NCBI GenBank assembly: GCA_023435265.1
Contig: JAEYRZ010000192.1
Coordinates: 1 to 14,306, forward strand
Length of the DNA: 14,306 bases
Direction: 5' to 3'
Source of the DNA: Pseudomonadota bacterium
Lineage (GTDB): Bacteria; Desulfobacterota; Desulfobacteria; Desulfobacterales; Desulfosarcinaceae
Shown: positions 1 to 7,299 of the stretch, in pieces
How positions within the stretch are numbered: the first letter of the stretch is position 1
Layout of the letters: every line of letters begins with the position of its first letter
The notes under the pieces: generated by a model
Seen by the model: the letters and a program-made list of their open reading frames with translations, nothing else
Database searches by the model: none
What the model was told of the DNA's origin: nothing
Translations under genes and position numbers: made by a program

Positions 1-1
1 C

Positions 2-64
2 AAGTTGACAGACCGGGGGCTGGTGGATGTGGAGAAGTTCGAAATCGTGCCCCTTTTTACATGA
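2..64 (+). CDS. C-terminal tail of an upstream gene (partial, unidentified)
   Basis: From base 2 a frame reads KLTDRGLVDVEKFEIVPLFT and stops at TGA (62-64). The alternation of charged and hydrophobic residues looks like a genuine protein terminus, and the frame is open to the window edge. Only 20 residues are visible, so I cannot assign a family. It runs in the same direction as mtnA but is separated from it by about 335 bases of non-coding DNA, so co-transcription is uncertain. Confidence 0.4.
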   Translation, partial: KLTDRGLVDVEKFEIVPLFT

Positions 65-399
65 AGTTCGCTTCAAATCCGAATGCGCTCGTCTGGAAAG
101 CTGAAGTGGGCTGATTCAAAACCGAAATCGAGGTCGGGTCGGAATCGAAGAAAAAACGGCAAGTGGACCGAACATGGGCACTGCCTTGACTCTATCCCGA
201 TAGCGATTTCGTCACCGATCCTGCACATTCGAATGCTATCTGCTTTAGATTTGTGGAATGCAAATCTGAATGAAGATCGAGTAAAAGAAACAACCACAGA
301 GGACACAGAGGATCTTCACCAGGCATTACCTCTGTGTTTCTCTGTGTTCTCTGTGCTAAAACCATTCGAAATCAAAGGTCGGGCCGTAAAGGGAAATCG
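65..399. other. Intergenic region upstream of mtnA, lower GC
   Basis: I see no convincing gene in these 335 bases; the open frames on both strands have non-protein-like composition. The stretch holds a short palindrome CTATC-CC-GATAG (192-203), a 7-bp inverted repeat AGATTTG/CAAATCT with a 7-base loop (247-267) and the CACAGAGGA inverted repeat listed separately. The base composition is visibly more AT-rich than the flanking genes. No riboswitch fold that I recognise precedes mtnA, and I find no convincing -35/-10 pair. Confidence 0.6.
291..357. repeat. CACAGAGGA-type imperfect inverted repeat
   Basis: The left arm holds two tandem copies of CACAGAGGA (295-303 and 304-312). The right arm (329-355) holds three complementary units, CCTCTGTGTT, CTCTGTGTT and CTCTGTG. 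The arms could fold into a long hairpin with a loop of about 17 bases. The internal units are tandem, so several pairing registers are possible. From memory, similar elements occur as dispersed intergenic repeats in environmental bacterial genomes; I cannot verify that here. The element ends about 45 bases before the mtnA start. Confidence 0.6.
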
Positions 400-1479
<1,080 letters not shown>

Positions 1480-1482
1480 GTT

Positions 1483-1940
1483 CTATTCCGCCTGACGGTC
1501 TTCGCCCAGGGCTTCCAGGTCGGCCAGATCTTTCTTTCGGCCCGCAGCGCGTTTGTTCACGACGTATTGCCTGCGCCCGATAAACGCGACCGGCACCTGC
1601 CATAGCTTCCGGTCTCCCGGTGGGCCCAGGCTTCATCCCAGGAGGCGCCCGAAAGGCTGGTGATCAGGTCGATCCGCACCGGCGGGTAACCGAGCTGCAC
1701 CACATTGCCAGGCTGCGTGAAATCTTCCGGTTGCAGGCCGAGCGAACCGAACCCGAATGCTTCGAGCGCCGTGACGATGCGCCGGGCGTTTTCGTCATCC
1801 GGCTTTACGAAGAGATTCAGATCGCCGGTATAACGGGGCGCTCCATGGAAGGCGAGGACGTACCCGCCGACGATGAGATATTCAATTTTTGCGGTGTTGA
1901 ACGATTTGAACAGATCTGCGAAGTCTTGCTGAACTTCCAT
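1483..1940 (-). pseudogene. Nucleotidyltransferase-fold gene, frameshifted (probable decayed toxin-type partner)
   Basis: The first ~110 residues match the small nucleotidyltransferase family often annotated AbiEii-like or DUF6036-like. MEVQQDFADLF leads into the GG motif YLIVGGYVLAFHGAPRYTGD (Gly25-Gly26, Asp40). The expected DxD reads Asp40-Leu-Asn42, so the second metal-binding Asp is Asn; a third acidic position, Asp91 (VRIDLI), remains. After RETG (residue 111) the frame runs into unrelated sequence and stops at 1557. Shifting by one base near 1609-1610 restores a family-like tail, KLWQVPVAFIGRR then NKRAAGRKKDLADLEALGE, ending in TAG at 1483-1485. One missing base would therefore give a protein of about 152 residues. 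The start overlaps the upstream 62-residue gene by 59 bases. Either the gene is inactivated or the sequence has a one-base error. The Asp-to-Asn change independently suggests loss of activity. Confidence 0.8.
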
Positions 1941-2070
1941 GCATTCGTCTCCGTAGATCGTCGACCGTGGCGACCCGTTCTTCGGGCGACTTGCTCAGCC
2001 AATATTGCAGATCGTCCTCTATGGAACTGGGATCGTCGAGCCTTCTGATCCGGACCACTTTTGCGATCAT
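1882..2070 (-). CDS. Small protein paired with nucleotidyltransferase (possible antitoxin, unproven)
   Basis: This 62-residue protein begins MIAKVVRIRRLDDPSSIEDD and continues with YWLSKSPEERVATVDDLRRR. It is the kind of short charged helical protein found directly upstream of nucleotidyltransferase-fold genes, usually annotated as hypothetical. No membrane segment, signal peptide or recognisable DNA-binding motif is visible. Its last ~20 codons (1882-1940) are also the first codons of the nucleotidyltransferase in another frame. The C-terminus ARLRRSVQIVQHRKN therefore shares DNA with MEVQQDFADLFKSFN. Calling it an antitoxin rests only on gene order. A perfect inverted repeat (2113-2139) lies 43 bases upstream and could be the autoregulatory operator. 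Confidence 0.65.
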   Translation of the reverse strand: MIAKVVRIRRLDDPSSIEDDLQYWLSKSPEERVATVDDLRRRMHGSSARLRRSVQIVQHRKN

Positions 2071-2112
2071 TGCGTATACCTTTGCATGCGCGCTCTGACT
2101 TCCTTATTCCCG

Positions 2113-2139
2113 TTTATCATACCATCGGCGTATGATAAA
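2113..2139. promoter_or_regulatory. 10-bp perfect inverted repeat, candidate operator over divergent promoters
   Basis: TTTATCATAC (2113-2122) and GTATGATAAA (2130-2139) are perfect reverse complements separated by CATCGGC. The element is AT-rich in GC-rich surroundings and lies between the divergent 62-residue gene (start 2070) and the MBL-fold gene (start 2197). Each arm contains TATGAT, a five-of-six match to a sigma-70 -10 box, one on each strand. I find no good -35 hexamer on either side. No T-run follows the hairpin on either strand, so a terminator is unlikely. A dimeric repressor covering both promoters is an inference. Confidence 0.5.
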
Positions 2140-2196
2140 AAACATGGCGAATATGATTGGTTTCTTAACGCTTTCGAGGGGGCGGAAACGGTGCAA

Positions 2197-2865
2197 ATGC
2201 AGATTACATCCAATGTATGGCAGGTGGGCGGACCGGAGTTGACCGCAGACGAGGATGCCGCGATCTATCTTGTGCGCTTTGACGACGCGGCGGCCCTGAT
2301 CGACGCCGGCTGCGGAGATGCCGCCGCGGCGCTGATCGCCAATGTCGGCCGGGTGCTGGCGCCGGAGGTGCCGGTCACCCACCTTCTGCTCACCCACTGC
2401 CATTTCGATCACACCGGCGGCGCCGAAGCACTGCGCGGGCATTTCGGCTGCGAGGTGCTCGCCCACGCGGAAGATGCGGTCTTTCTCGAAGCAGGAGACA
2501 GCGACGTCACGGCAGCCTCCTGGTACGGCCGGCGCATGGAGCCTTTGCGCATCGACCGCACGATCCAGGGCAAAACGGAGACGATCCGCGTGGGAACGGG
2601 CGCCGTCATCGCCTATCACTGCCCGGGGCACTCGCCCGGGTCGCTGGTCTATCTGGTCGAGATCGACGGCCGAAAGATCCTTTTCGGCCAGGACATCCAC
2701 GGACCACTGCACCCCGGCCTCAAGTCCGACCCTACCGACTACATGCGCTCGCTGGAATTCATGCTCTCACTGGACGCGGACATCCTGTGCGAAGGCCACT
2801 TCGGCGTCTTCCGCGGCCGCGAAGAGGTCCGGCGCTTCATCCGCCGCTACCTGACGGCAGGCTGA
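2197..2865 (+). CDS. MBL-fold metallo-hydrolase
   Basis: This is a predicted cytosolic binuclear-metal hydrolase of 222 residues. The signature is LLLTHCHFDHTGG, giving metal ligands His67, His69, Asp71 and His72. Further ligands are His145 in CPGHSPGS, Asp166 in LFGQDIHG and His201 in CEGHFG. This is the full glyoxalase-II-like ligand set, so the enzyme should be active, but the substrate cannot be read from sequence. No signal peptide is visible. Start choice is open: ATG 2197 gives MQITSNVWQVGG, typical of the family, while GTG 2191 is better spaced (8 bases) from GAGGGGG at 2176-2182. The open frame extends to 2005, but that part overlaps the divergent promoter region and the opposite-strand gene. 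It converges with the DUF488 gene, leaving a 16-base gap. Confidence 0.9.
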   Translation: MQITSNVWQVGGPELTADEDAAIYLVRFDDAAALIDAGCGDAAAALIANVGRVLAPEVPVTHLLLTHCHFDHTGGAEALRGHFGCEVLAHAEDAVFLEAGDSDVTAASWYGRRMEPLRIDRTIQGKTETIRVGTGAVIAYHCPGHSPGSLVYLVEIDGRKILFGQDIHGPLHPGLKSDPTDYMRSLEFMLSLDADILCEGHFGVFRGREEVRRFIRRYLTAG

Positions 2866-2881
2866 GGCCCCGCCGGACAGG

Positions 2882-3268
2882 TCAGCGGATTTCCGCGCCG
2901 CGCTCCAGCAGCAGTCCGCGCAGCACCGAACGGTGGCAGCGGGTTTCGTCTTCGCAGTAGCAGCCGATGGCGAAGTCGGTCTGATGCGACAGGGCGGCCA
3001 GCAGATCCAGTGTGCGGCTGTTTTCCGGCGTGCTCATTTCGGCGCGGAACTTGCGCAGAAAGAGTTGCCACTCCTTGTCGGTCCCGGCAGCCTGGGCCTG
3101 TTTCATGGTCTCGGGCGCCGGGGAGAGGTTGGGGAACCAGACATCGTACCAGTTCTGCGCGGCGTACTCCTCTTTCTTCACCCCGCGCGGCGGCCGGCGC
3201 ACCGTGCCGATGCGCAGCCCCTCGCCGGGCGCCCTTTCGGTTCCCAGGCGGATGATGCGGATGGCCAT
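2882..3268 (-). CDS. DUF488 family protein
   Basis: A 128-residue protein with the DUF488 hallmarks: an N-terminal strand MAIRIIRLGTERAPGEGLRIG, a central YDVWFPNLSPAPE segment and the cysteine-rich C-terminal motif CYCEDETRCHRSVLRGLL. The biochemical role of the family is not established. The conserved Cys/His cluster hints at a catalytic or metal site, but that is not shown here. Start ATG (3266-3268 on the complement) is supported by a strong ribosome site, AAAGGAG, six bases upstream. It follows the cysteine hydrolase gene on the same strand by 38 bases with no visible terminator between, so the two are probably co-transcribed. Confidence 0.85.
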   Translation of the reverse strand: MAIRIIRLGTERAPGEGLRIGTVRRPPRGVKKEEYAAQNWYDVWFPNLSPAPETMKQAQAAGTDKEWQLFLRKFRAEMSTPENSRTLDLLAALSHQTDFAIGCYCEDETRCHRSVLRGLLLERGAEIR

Positions 3269-3306
3269 ACGGACTCCTTTCGCGCCCGGGCGTCCGGACG
3301 CCTGCT

Positions 3307-3870
3307 TCAGGCGCGCACCCGCGCCCCGCGCAGAATGATTTCGTCGGTGGCCGCCACGCCGGCGTAGGCGGCCGAGAGAGCGGCCATGAAAGCGGCATGA
3401 ACGTCCGCCGCTTTTACAGTGCGCTCCCCGAAGGTCAGGTCGCGGGTGGCGCAGGCGTCCGCAGCGACGGTGCAGGCGAATCCCAGATCGGCGGCGGCAC
3501 GGACCGTGGCATCGATGCACATGTGGCTCATGGCGCCGCAGACGACCAGGCTGTCGATGGCCGCGGCCTTGAGGATCTTCAGAAGATCGGTTTCGCGGAA
3601 ACTGTTGGGAAAGTGCTTGGTGACAACGGGTTCCCGCGCCTGCGGCGCCAGCTTGGCATGAATCTCGGCGCCCGCGGTGTCCGGCAGGAAGAAGGTGGCT
3701 CCGGGGCGCGCGGCCACGTGGCGCACATGCACGACCGGCAGGCCGGCGGCCCGGAACTCGGCCAGCAGCCGGGCGGCCTTGTCCGCCGCCGCTTCGATGC
3801 CGACCAGTTCCATCTTTCCGCCGGGAAAATAGTCATTTTGAATATCGATCAGGATCAGGCATTCGTTCAT
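3307..3870 (-). CDS. Cysteine hydrolase (isochorismatase-like fold)
   Basis: A 187-residue soluble protein of the isochorismatase/nicotinamidase superfamily. The catalytic triad is visible: Asp9 in LILIDIQNDYF, Lys85 in VVTKHFPNSF and Cys118 in CGAMSHMCIDATVRAA. The segment around GAM should hold the usual cis-peptide. The length is typical. The substrate is not determined; nicotinamide, isochorismate and other small amides are all possible for this superfamily. Start ATG (3868-3870) has TGAGGA about six bases upstream; an earlier in-frame ATG at 3921 would add 17 residues and lacks a better ribosome site. It is the first gene of a probable two-gene operon with the DUF488 gene and diverges from ahbB across about 154 bases. 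Confidence 0.9.
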   Translation of the reverse strand: MNECLILIDIQNDYFPGGKMELVGIEAAADKAARLLAEFRAAGLPVVHVRHVAARPGATFFLPDTAGAEIHAKLAPQAREPVVTKHFPNSFRETDLLKILKAAAIDSLVVCGAMSHMCIDATVRAAADLGFACTVAADACATRDLTFGERTVKAADVHAAFMAALSAAYAGVAATDEIILRGARVRA

Positions 3871-4024
3871 ATCGTCCTCACCGGTCAACCGCGGGCGTCC
3901 TGTTTCGTCGATTGGAGACATGGAGCTTCTCGATACTTCACCTAATCCATTAACCCTGTGCGGTCAAGAAGCGGGGCGCGAGATCGGTTGGCAGGCCGGC
4001 CGACATCTGCTAAGAAAGGCGGCC

Positions 4025-4555
4025 ATGGAAAACGAAACCGAAAACGGCCCGGCCGTCGAACTTTCCGATCTCGAAAAGCGCGTCATCGCCGCGGTGCAGG
4101 GCGACATGCCGGTCGACGAGCGCCCGTACCGGATCATGGCCGAACAGATCGGCGTCGGCGAGGATGAATTCCTGCGCGTGCTGCAAAGCCTGGTGCGCCG
4201 CAACATCGTGCGGCGCTTCGGCGCCACCCTGCGCCACCAGAAATCGGGCTACACGGCCAACGCGATGGTGGCCTGGCAGGTGCCTGAATCACGCGTGCAG
4301 GAGGTGGGGCGGATCATGGCCGCCTTTCGCGAGGTGTCGCATTGCTATCGCCGCGATCCGGCGCCGGGCTGGCCCTACAATCTCTACACCATGGTGCACG
4401 GCAACGACGAGGCAGGCTGCCGCGATGCCGCCGCGCGGATGGCGCAAAAGGCGGGGGTCGCCGACTACGACCTGCTTTTCAGCCGCCGCGAGCTGAAAAA
4501 GACCTCCATGCAGTACTTCAACGATGTCGAGGCGCCCCCGCCGGGCGACGAATGA
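4025..4555 (+). CDS. ahbB: Siroheme decarboxylase subunit AhbB-like (Lrp/AsnC-type fold)
   Basis: A 176-residue protein of the AhbA/AhbB family, which decarboxylates siroheme to 12,18-didecarboxysiroheme in alternative heme (or heme d1) synthesis. An AsnC-type helix-turn-helix region (about 14-66) is followed by RRFGATLRHQKSGYTANAMV. The C-terminal ferredoxin-like domain carries the substrate-site segment SHCYRR (His106, Tyr108, Arg109), then GWPYNLYTMVHG. The end, ELKKTSMQYF, is what I associate with the beta subunit AhbB rather than AhbA. Such proteins are often mis-annotated as AsnC transcription regulators. Start ATG 4025 gives MENETENG; the upstream open frame to 3920 looks non-coding. 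The stop overlaps the next start (ATGA), indicating translational coupling to the radical SAM gene. No ahbA, ahbC or ahbD is present in the window. Confidence 0.82.
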   Translation: MENETENGPAVELSDLEKRVIAAVQGDMPVDERPYRIMAEQIGVGEDEFLRVLQSLVRRNIVRRFGATLRHQKSGYTANAMVAWQVPESRVQEVGRIMAAFREVSHCYRRDPAPGWPYNLYTMVHGNDEAGCRDAAARMAQKAGVADYDLLFSRRELKKTSMQYFNDVEAPPPGDE

Positions 4556-5931
4556 GTTCCGCCGGCCGTTCCAGCCGCCTGCCCGGCGCTCGCGCAGACC
4601 GGCCGCACCTCCTGCTGGTCAATCCCTGGATCCACGACTTCGCGGCCTATGACTTCTGGGCCCGGCCCTATGGGCTGCTGCAGCTGGCGGCCATGCTGCG
4701 GCAGACCGGCGTGCGGGTTTCCTACATCGATTGCCTGGACCGGTTTCATCCGCGGGCGCCGCGGAGCGATCCCCACGCGCGCCACGGCCGCGGGCCGTAC
4801 CTGAAAACGGTCCTGCCCCATCCGCCCGGTCTCGCGGATATTCCGCGCACCTTTTCGCGCTACGGCATCAGGCACGAATGGCTGCGCGCCGACCTGGCCG
4901 CCCTGCCCGAGCCCGACCTGATCCTGGTCACCTCGATCATGACCTACTGGTACCCCGGGGTTTTCGAAACCATCGCCGTTCTGAAGGAACGTTTCCGGGA
5001 GGTGCCGCTGCTTCTGGGCGGCATTTACGCCCGGCTCTGCCCGGAGCACGCCCGCGCCCGCAGCGGCGCGGACGCGGTGGTGGTCGACAACGGCGAAAGC
5101 CTGCCCGAACTGATCCGACAGTTCACCGGCTTCAGTCTTTCCGGCGCGTTCGATCCGCTGGACCTCGATGGCCTGCCGTACCCGGCCCTGGATCTTGCGC
5201 ACCGCATCGGCGCCGTTCCGCTGCTCACTTCGCGCGGCTGTCCCTTCGACTGCGCCTATTGCGCCAGCCGGTACCTGCAGCCGGACATGGTGCGCCGCTC
5301 GCCGGAGTCGGTGGTCGAAGAGATCCGCTACTGGCACCGCCAGCACGGAACGGTCGATTTCGCCTTTTACGACGATGCCCTGCTGGTGGATGCCGAAGCG
5401 CACGCGCTGCCCCTGTTGGAAGGCATCGCCCGCCTGGAGCTGCCGGTTTTCTTCCATACGCCCAACGCGCTGCATATCCGCGCGGTCACCGCCGAAGCCG
5501 CGCGGCTGATGTTCGCGGCCGGATTTCACACGCTCCGTCTGGGGCTGGAGACCACCGCCTTCGAAAGGCGCGGCGAGCTGGACCATAAAGTCAGCGAAGA
5601 AGAATTCAGGCGCGCGGTGGGGCATCTGCGCGGCGCGGGATTTTCACCCGGGCAGATCGGCGCCTATCTTCTGGCGGGCCTGCCCGGACAGAGCATGACG
5701 GCCGTGGAGGCCTCCATCGACGCGGTCAAGGCCTGCGCTGTCACGCCGGTGCCGGCCTACTACACGCCGATTCCGCACACGCGCCTGTGGCCTGCGGCCG
5801 TGGCGGCATCCCGCTACCATCTTGCCGCCGATCCGATTTACACCAACAATGCGCTCTTGCCCTGCCGCAGCAAAGGTTTCTCGTGGCAGGCGCTCTCGCG
5901 ACTCAAACAACGCTGCGCAGCGCCGCTCTAA
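4552..5931 (+). CDS. B12-binding-domain-type radical SAM protein
   Basis: A 459-residue protein. Residues ~17-195 resemble the Rossmann-like cobalamin-binding domain that precedes many radical SAM cores: HLLLVNPWIHDF, then LGGIYARLCPEHA and a GADAVVVDNGE turn. I do not see the base-off DxHxxG motif, so cobalamin binding is uncertain. The radical SAM core (~223-400) has the CxxxCxxC cluster motif SRGCPFDCAYCASRYL (Cys230, Cys234, Cys237), which binds a [4Fe-4S] cluster and S-adenosylmethionine. Downstream elements include LRLGLETT and GAYLLAGLPGQ. The substrate is unknown. Its start lies inside the stop of ahbB (ATGA), so it is co-translated with a siroheme decarboxylase-type subunit and a tetrapyrrole-related role is a reasonable inference. 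It is not an obvious AhbC or AhbD, which lack this N-terminal domain. It converges on rho with 26 bases between. Confidence 0.88.
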   Translation: MSSAGRSSRLPGARADRPHLLLVNPWIHDFAAYDFWARPYGLLQLAAMLRQTGVRVSYIDCLDRFHPRAPRSDPHARHGRGPYLKTVLPHPPGLADIPRTFSRYGIRHEWLRADLAALPEPDLILVTSIMTYWYPGVFETIAVLKERFREVPLLLGGIYARLCPEHARARSGADAVVVDNGESLPELIRQFTGFSLSGAFDPLDLDGLPYPALDLAHRIGAVPLLTSRGCPFDCAYCASRYLQPDMVRRSPESVVEEIRYWHRQHGTVDFAFYDDALLVDAEAHALPLLEGIARLELPVFFHTPNALHIRAVTAEAARLMFAAGFHTLRLGLETTAFERRGELDHKVSEEEFRRAVGHLRGAGFSPGQIGAYLLAGLPGQSMTAVEASIDAVKACAVTPVPAYYTPIPHTRLWPAAVAASRYHLAADPIYTNNALLPCRSKGFSWQALSRLKQRCAAPL

Positions 5932-5942
5932 CGCGACGCCCG

Positions 5943-5957
5943 TTTTTCAACAGCCTG
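5943..5957. repeat. TTTTTCAACAGCCTG motif next to the rho stop
   Basis: This 15-base motif fills most of the short convergent gap between the radical SAM gene and rho. A related sequence in the opposite orientation, CAGGCTGTAAAAAAG, occurs at 12613-12627 (12 of 15 positions agree with the reverse complement). From memory it resembles a recurrent intergenic sequence in Desulfobacterota-like genomes, but two imperfect copies here are weak support. Confidence 0.25.
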
Positions 5958-7034
5958 CTAAACGGTTTTCGCAAGATGCTCCAGGACGATCGCCATGGCC
6001 GCCACTTCGTCTTTGTGGGCCAGCGCGCGGCGGATCTCAACGGCACGCGCCAGTTGTTTTTTATCCAGCAGCAGATGTTCCTTGCGGGTTCCGGAATTGT
6101 GAATCTGGATGGCGGGCCAGACGCGCTGTTCGGCGCATTTGCGGCTCAGCACAAGGTCCATGTTGCCGGTGCCTTTGAACTCCTGGAAGATGATGTCGTC
6201 CATGCGGCTGCCGGTGTCCACCAGGATGGTGGCCACGATGGTCAGCGAGCCGCCTTCTTCGAGGTTGCGCGCGGCGCCGAAAATGCGGCGCGGAATGGAA
6301 AGGGCGTCGGCGGCCAGGCCGCCGCTCATGGTGCGGCCGTGGCTCTGGGTCTTGCTGTTGAAGGCGCGCGCCATACGGGTGAGCGAATCGATGAAGACCA
6401 CCGCGTCGCGCCCGGTTTCGGCGCAGCGGATGGCGGTGTTCATGGCCAGGCGCGTGATGCGCAGGTGCTGGGCGATGCTCTGGTCGGCCGAGGAAAAGAG
6501 CACCCTGGCATTCTTAAGGTCGCGGCGGAAATCGGTCACCTCTTCGGGCCGTTCGTCCACCAGCAGCACGAAAACATCGGCTTCCGGGTGGTGTTCGAGA
6601 ATCGCGGCGGCCAGGTGTTTGAGGATCGTGGTCTTACCCGCCTTGGGCGGTGAGACGATCAGGCCGCGCTGTCCCCGGCCCATGGGCACCAGAAGATCGA
6701 GCGCGCGGCCGGTCAGGTCGCCGGCGCCGCGGGTCAGCGTAAACCGCCGGTCGGGATCGATGCTCGTACGGTCGTGCAAAGGAATGAGATCGAAAAAGGC
6801 GTCGATCGACATGCCGTTCAGGCGCTCCGCCCTGGCGAGCGCCCGTACTGCGGCGCGCCCCTCGCCAGGCGCGGCGCGGCCCTCGATCAACACGCCCTCC
6901 GGCAGGTCGTACTCTTCGATCAGGCGCGCCGGCACCGCCACGTCCGTTGGGCGGGGTTGAAAGTTGGCTTCGATATCGCGCAGAAAGCCTGCGCCGTTTT
7001 CCGTTATTTCCAAATGGCCGCTGACCCGTTCCAT
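5958..7034 (-). CDS. rho: Transcription termination factor Rho, short form without N-terminal helix bundle
   Basis: A 358-residue RecA-type RNA helicase/translocase that releases RNA polymerase. The N-terminus goes straight into the OB-fold RNA-binding domain (GHLEITENGAGFLRD, about 6-20). The usual N-terminal helix bundle of about 45-50 residues, present in ~415-residue Rho proteins, is absent. The ATPase core is intact: Walker A SPPKAGKTT with Lys134, LLVDERPEEVTD with catalytic Glu161, Walker B-like VVFIDSLTRMARAFN (212-226), R-loop region KGTGNMDLVLSRKCAEQRVW and the conserved NSGTRKE. The element aligned to the usual TTFDEPASRHV is diverged, LFSSADQSIAQHL. ATG 7034 has AGGAG seven bases upstream; ATG 7058 would add eight residues. 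It may be a paralogue of a full-length Rho elsewhere or the organism's only Rho. It is divergent from ppdK. Confidence 0.93.
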   Translation of the reverse strand: MERVSGHLEITENGAGFLRDIEANFQPRPTDVAVPARLIEEYDLPEGVLIEGRAAPGEGRAAVRALARAERLNGMSIDAFFDLIPLHDRTSIDPDRRFTLTRGAGDLTGRALDLLVPMGRGQRGLIVSPPKAGKTTILKHLAAAILEHHPEADVFVLLVDERPEEVTDFRRDLKNARVLFSSADQSIAQHLRITRLAMNTAIRCAETGRDAVVFIDSLTRMARAFNSKTQSHGRTMSGGLAADALSIPRRIFGAARNLEEGGSLTIVATILVDTGSRMDDIIFQEFKGTGNMDLVLSRKCAEQRVWPAIQIHNSGTRKEHLLLDKKQLARAVEIRRALAHKDEVAAMAIVLEHLAKTV

Positions 7035-7299
7035 GGTTCGCTCCTGGGTGGTGCGCATTTTCCGGCGCCACGGCCGGAACCGACACCATACAGACTTTCG
7101 GCGCCTTTGGCGAGGGAAAGCCGCGCGGATCGAAGCACGGCCTTCGAAAAAACGGGATTGAAACCTGCAGCGAAGATGCGCTATTTAAATGGTGTTCGAT
7201 TCGCTTCCCTTCAGTTCTCTCTTTCTCTATCCCCGCCACGGCAGATGCTCCCCGCAGGCTCGAAACTCTTTTATCCGCATGCATACAGGGAGGTCGACG
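7035..7299. promoter_or_regulatory. Divergent rho/ppdK intergenic region with weak promoter candidate
   Basis: These 265 bases separate the rho and ppdK starts and must carry promoters for both. The only sigma-70-like pair I see toward ppdK is TTGAAA (7158-7163) with TATTTA (7182-7187) at an 18-base spacing; the -10 match is poor. A symmetrical ATTTAAAT (7183-7190) lies there too. The ppdK ribosome site GGGAGGT ends about six bases before its ATG and is strong. No terminator or riboswitch is apparent, and no protein-coding frame here is convincing. Confidence 0.3.

Noticed and set aside
334..399. Upstream in-frame ATG for mtnA adding 22 residues
   Set aside because: The extra residues would be translated from the CACAGAGGA-type repeat and do not match the family; ATG 400 begins with normal MtnA sequence.
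2113..2139. Rho-independent terminator
   Set aside because: The stem is AT-rich and no T-run follows it on either strand; its position between divergent starts fits an operator better.
2005..2196. N-terminal extension of the MBL-fold protein
   Set aside because: The extra ~64 residues overlap the opposite-strand small gene and the divergent promoter palindrome and do not match the family.
4025..4555. AsnC/Lrp transcription regulator
   Set aside because: The helix-turn-helix is shared with the AhbA/AhbB family, and the HCYRR, GWPYNLYTMVHG and ELKKTSMQYF segments point to siroheme decarboxylase.
4465..5625. Long minus-strand open frame opposite the radical SAM gene
   Set aside because: It is an antisense shadow; the plus-strand product has an intact CxxxCxxC motif and is coupled to ahbB.
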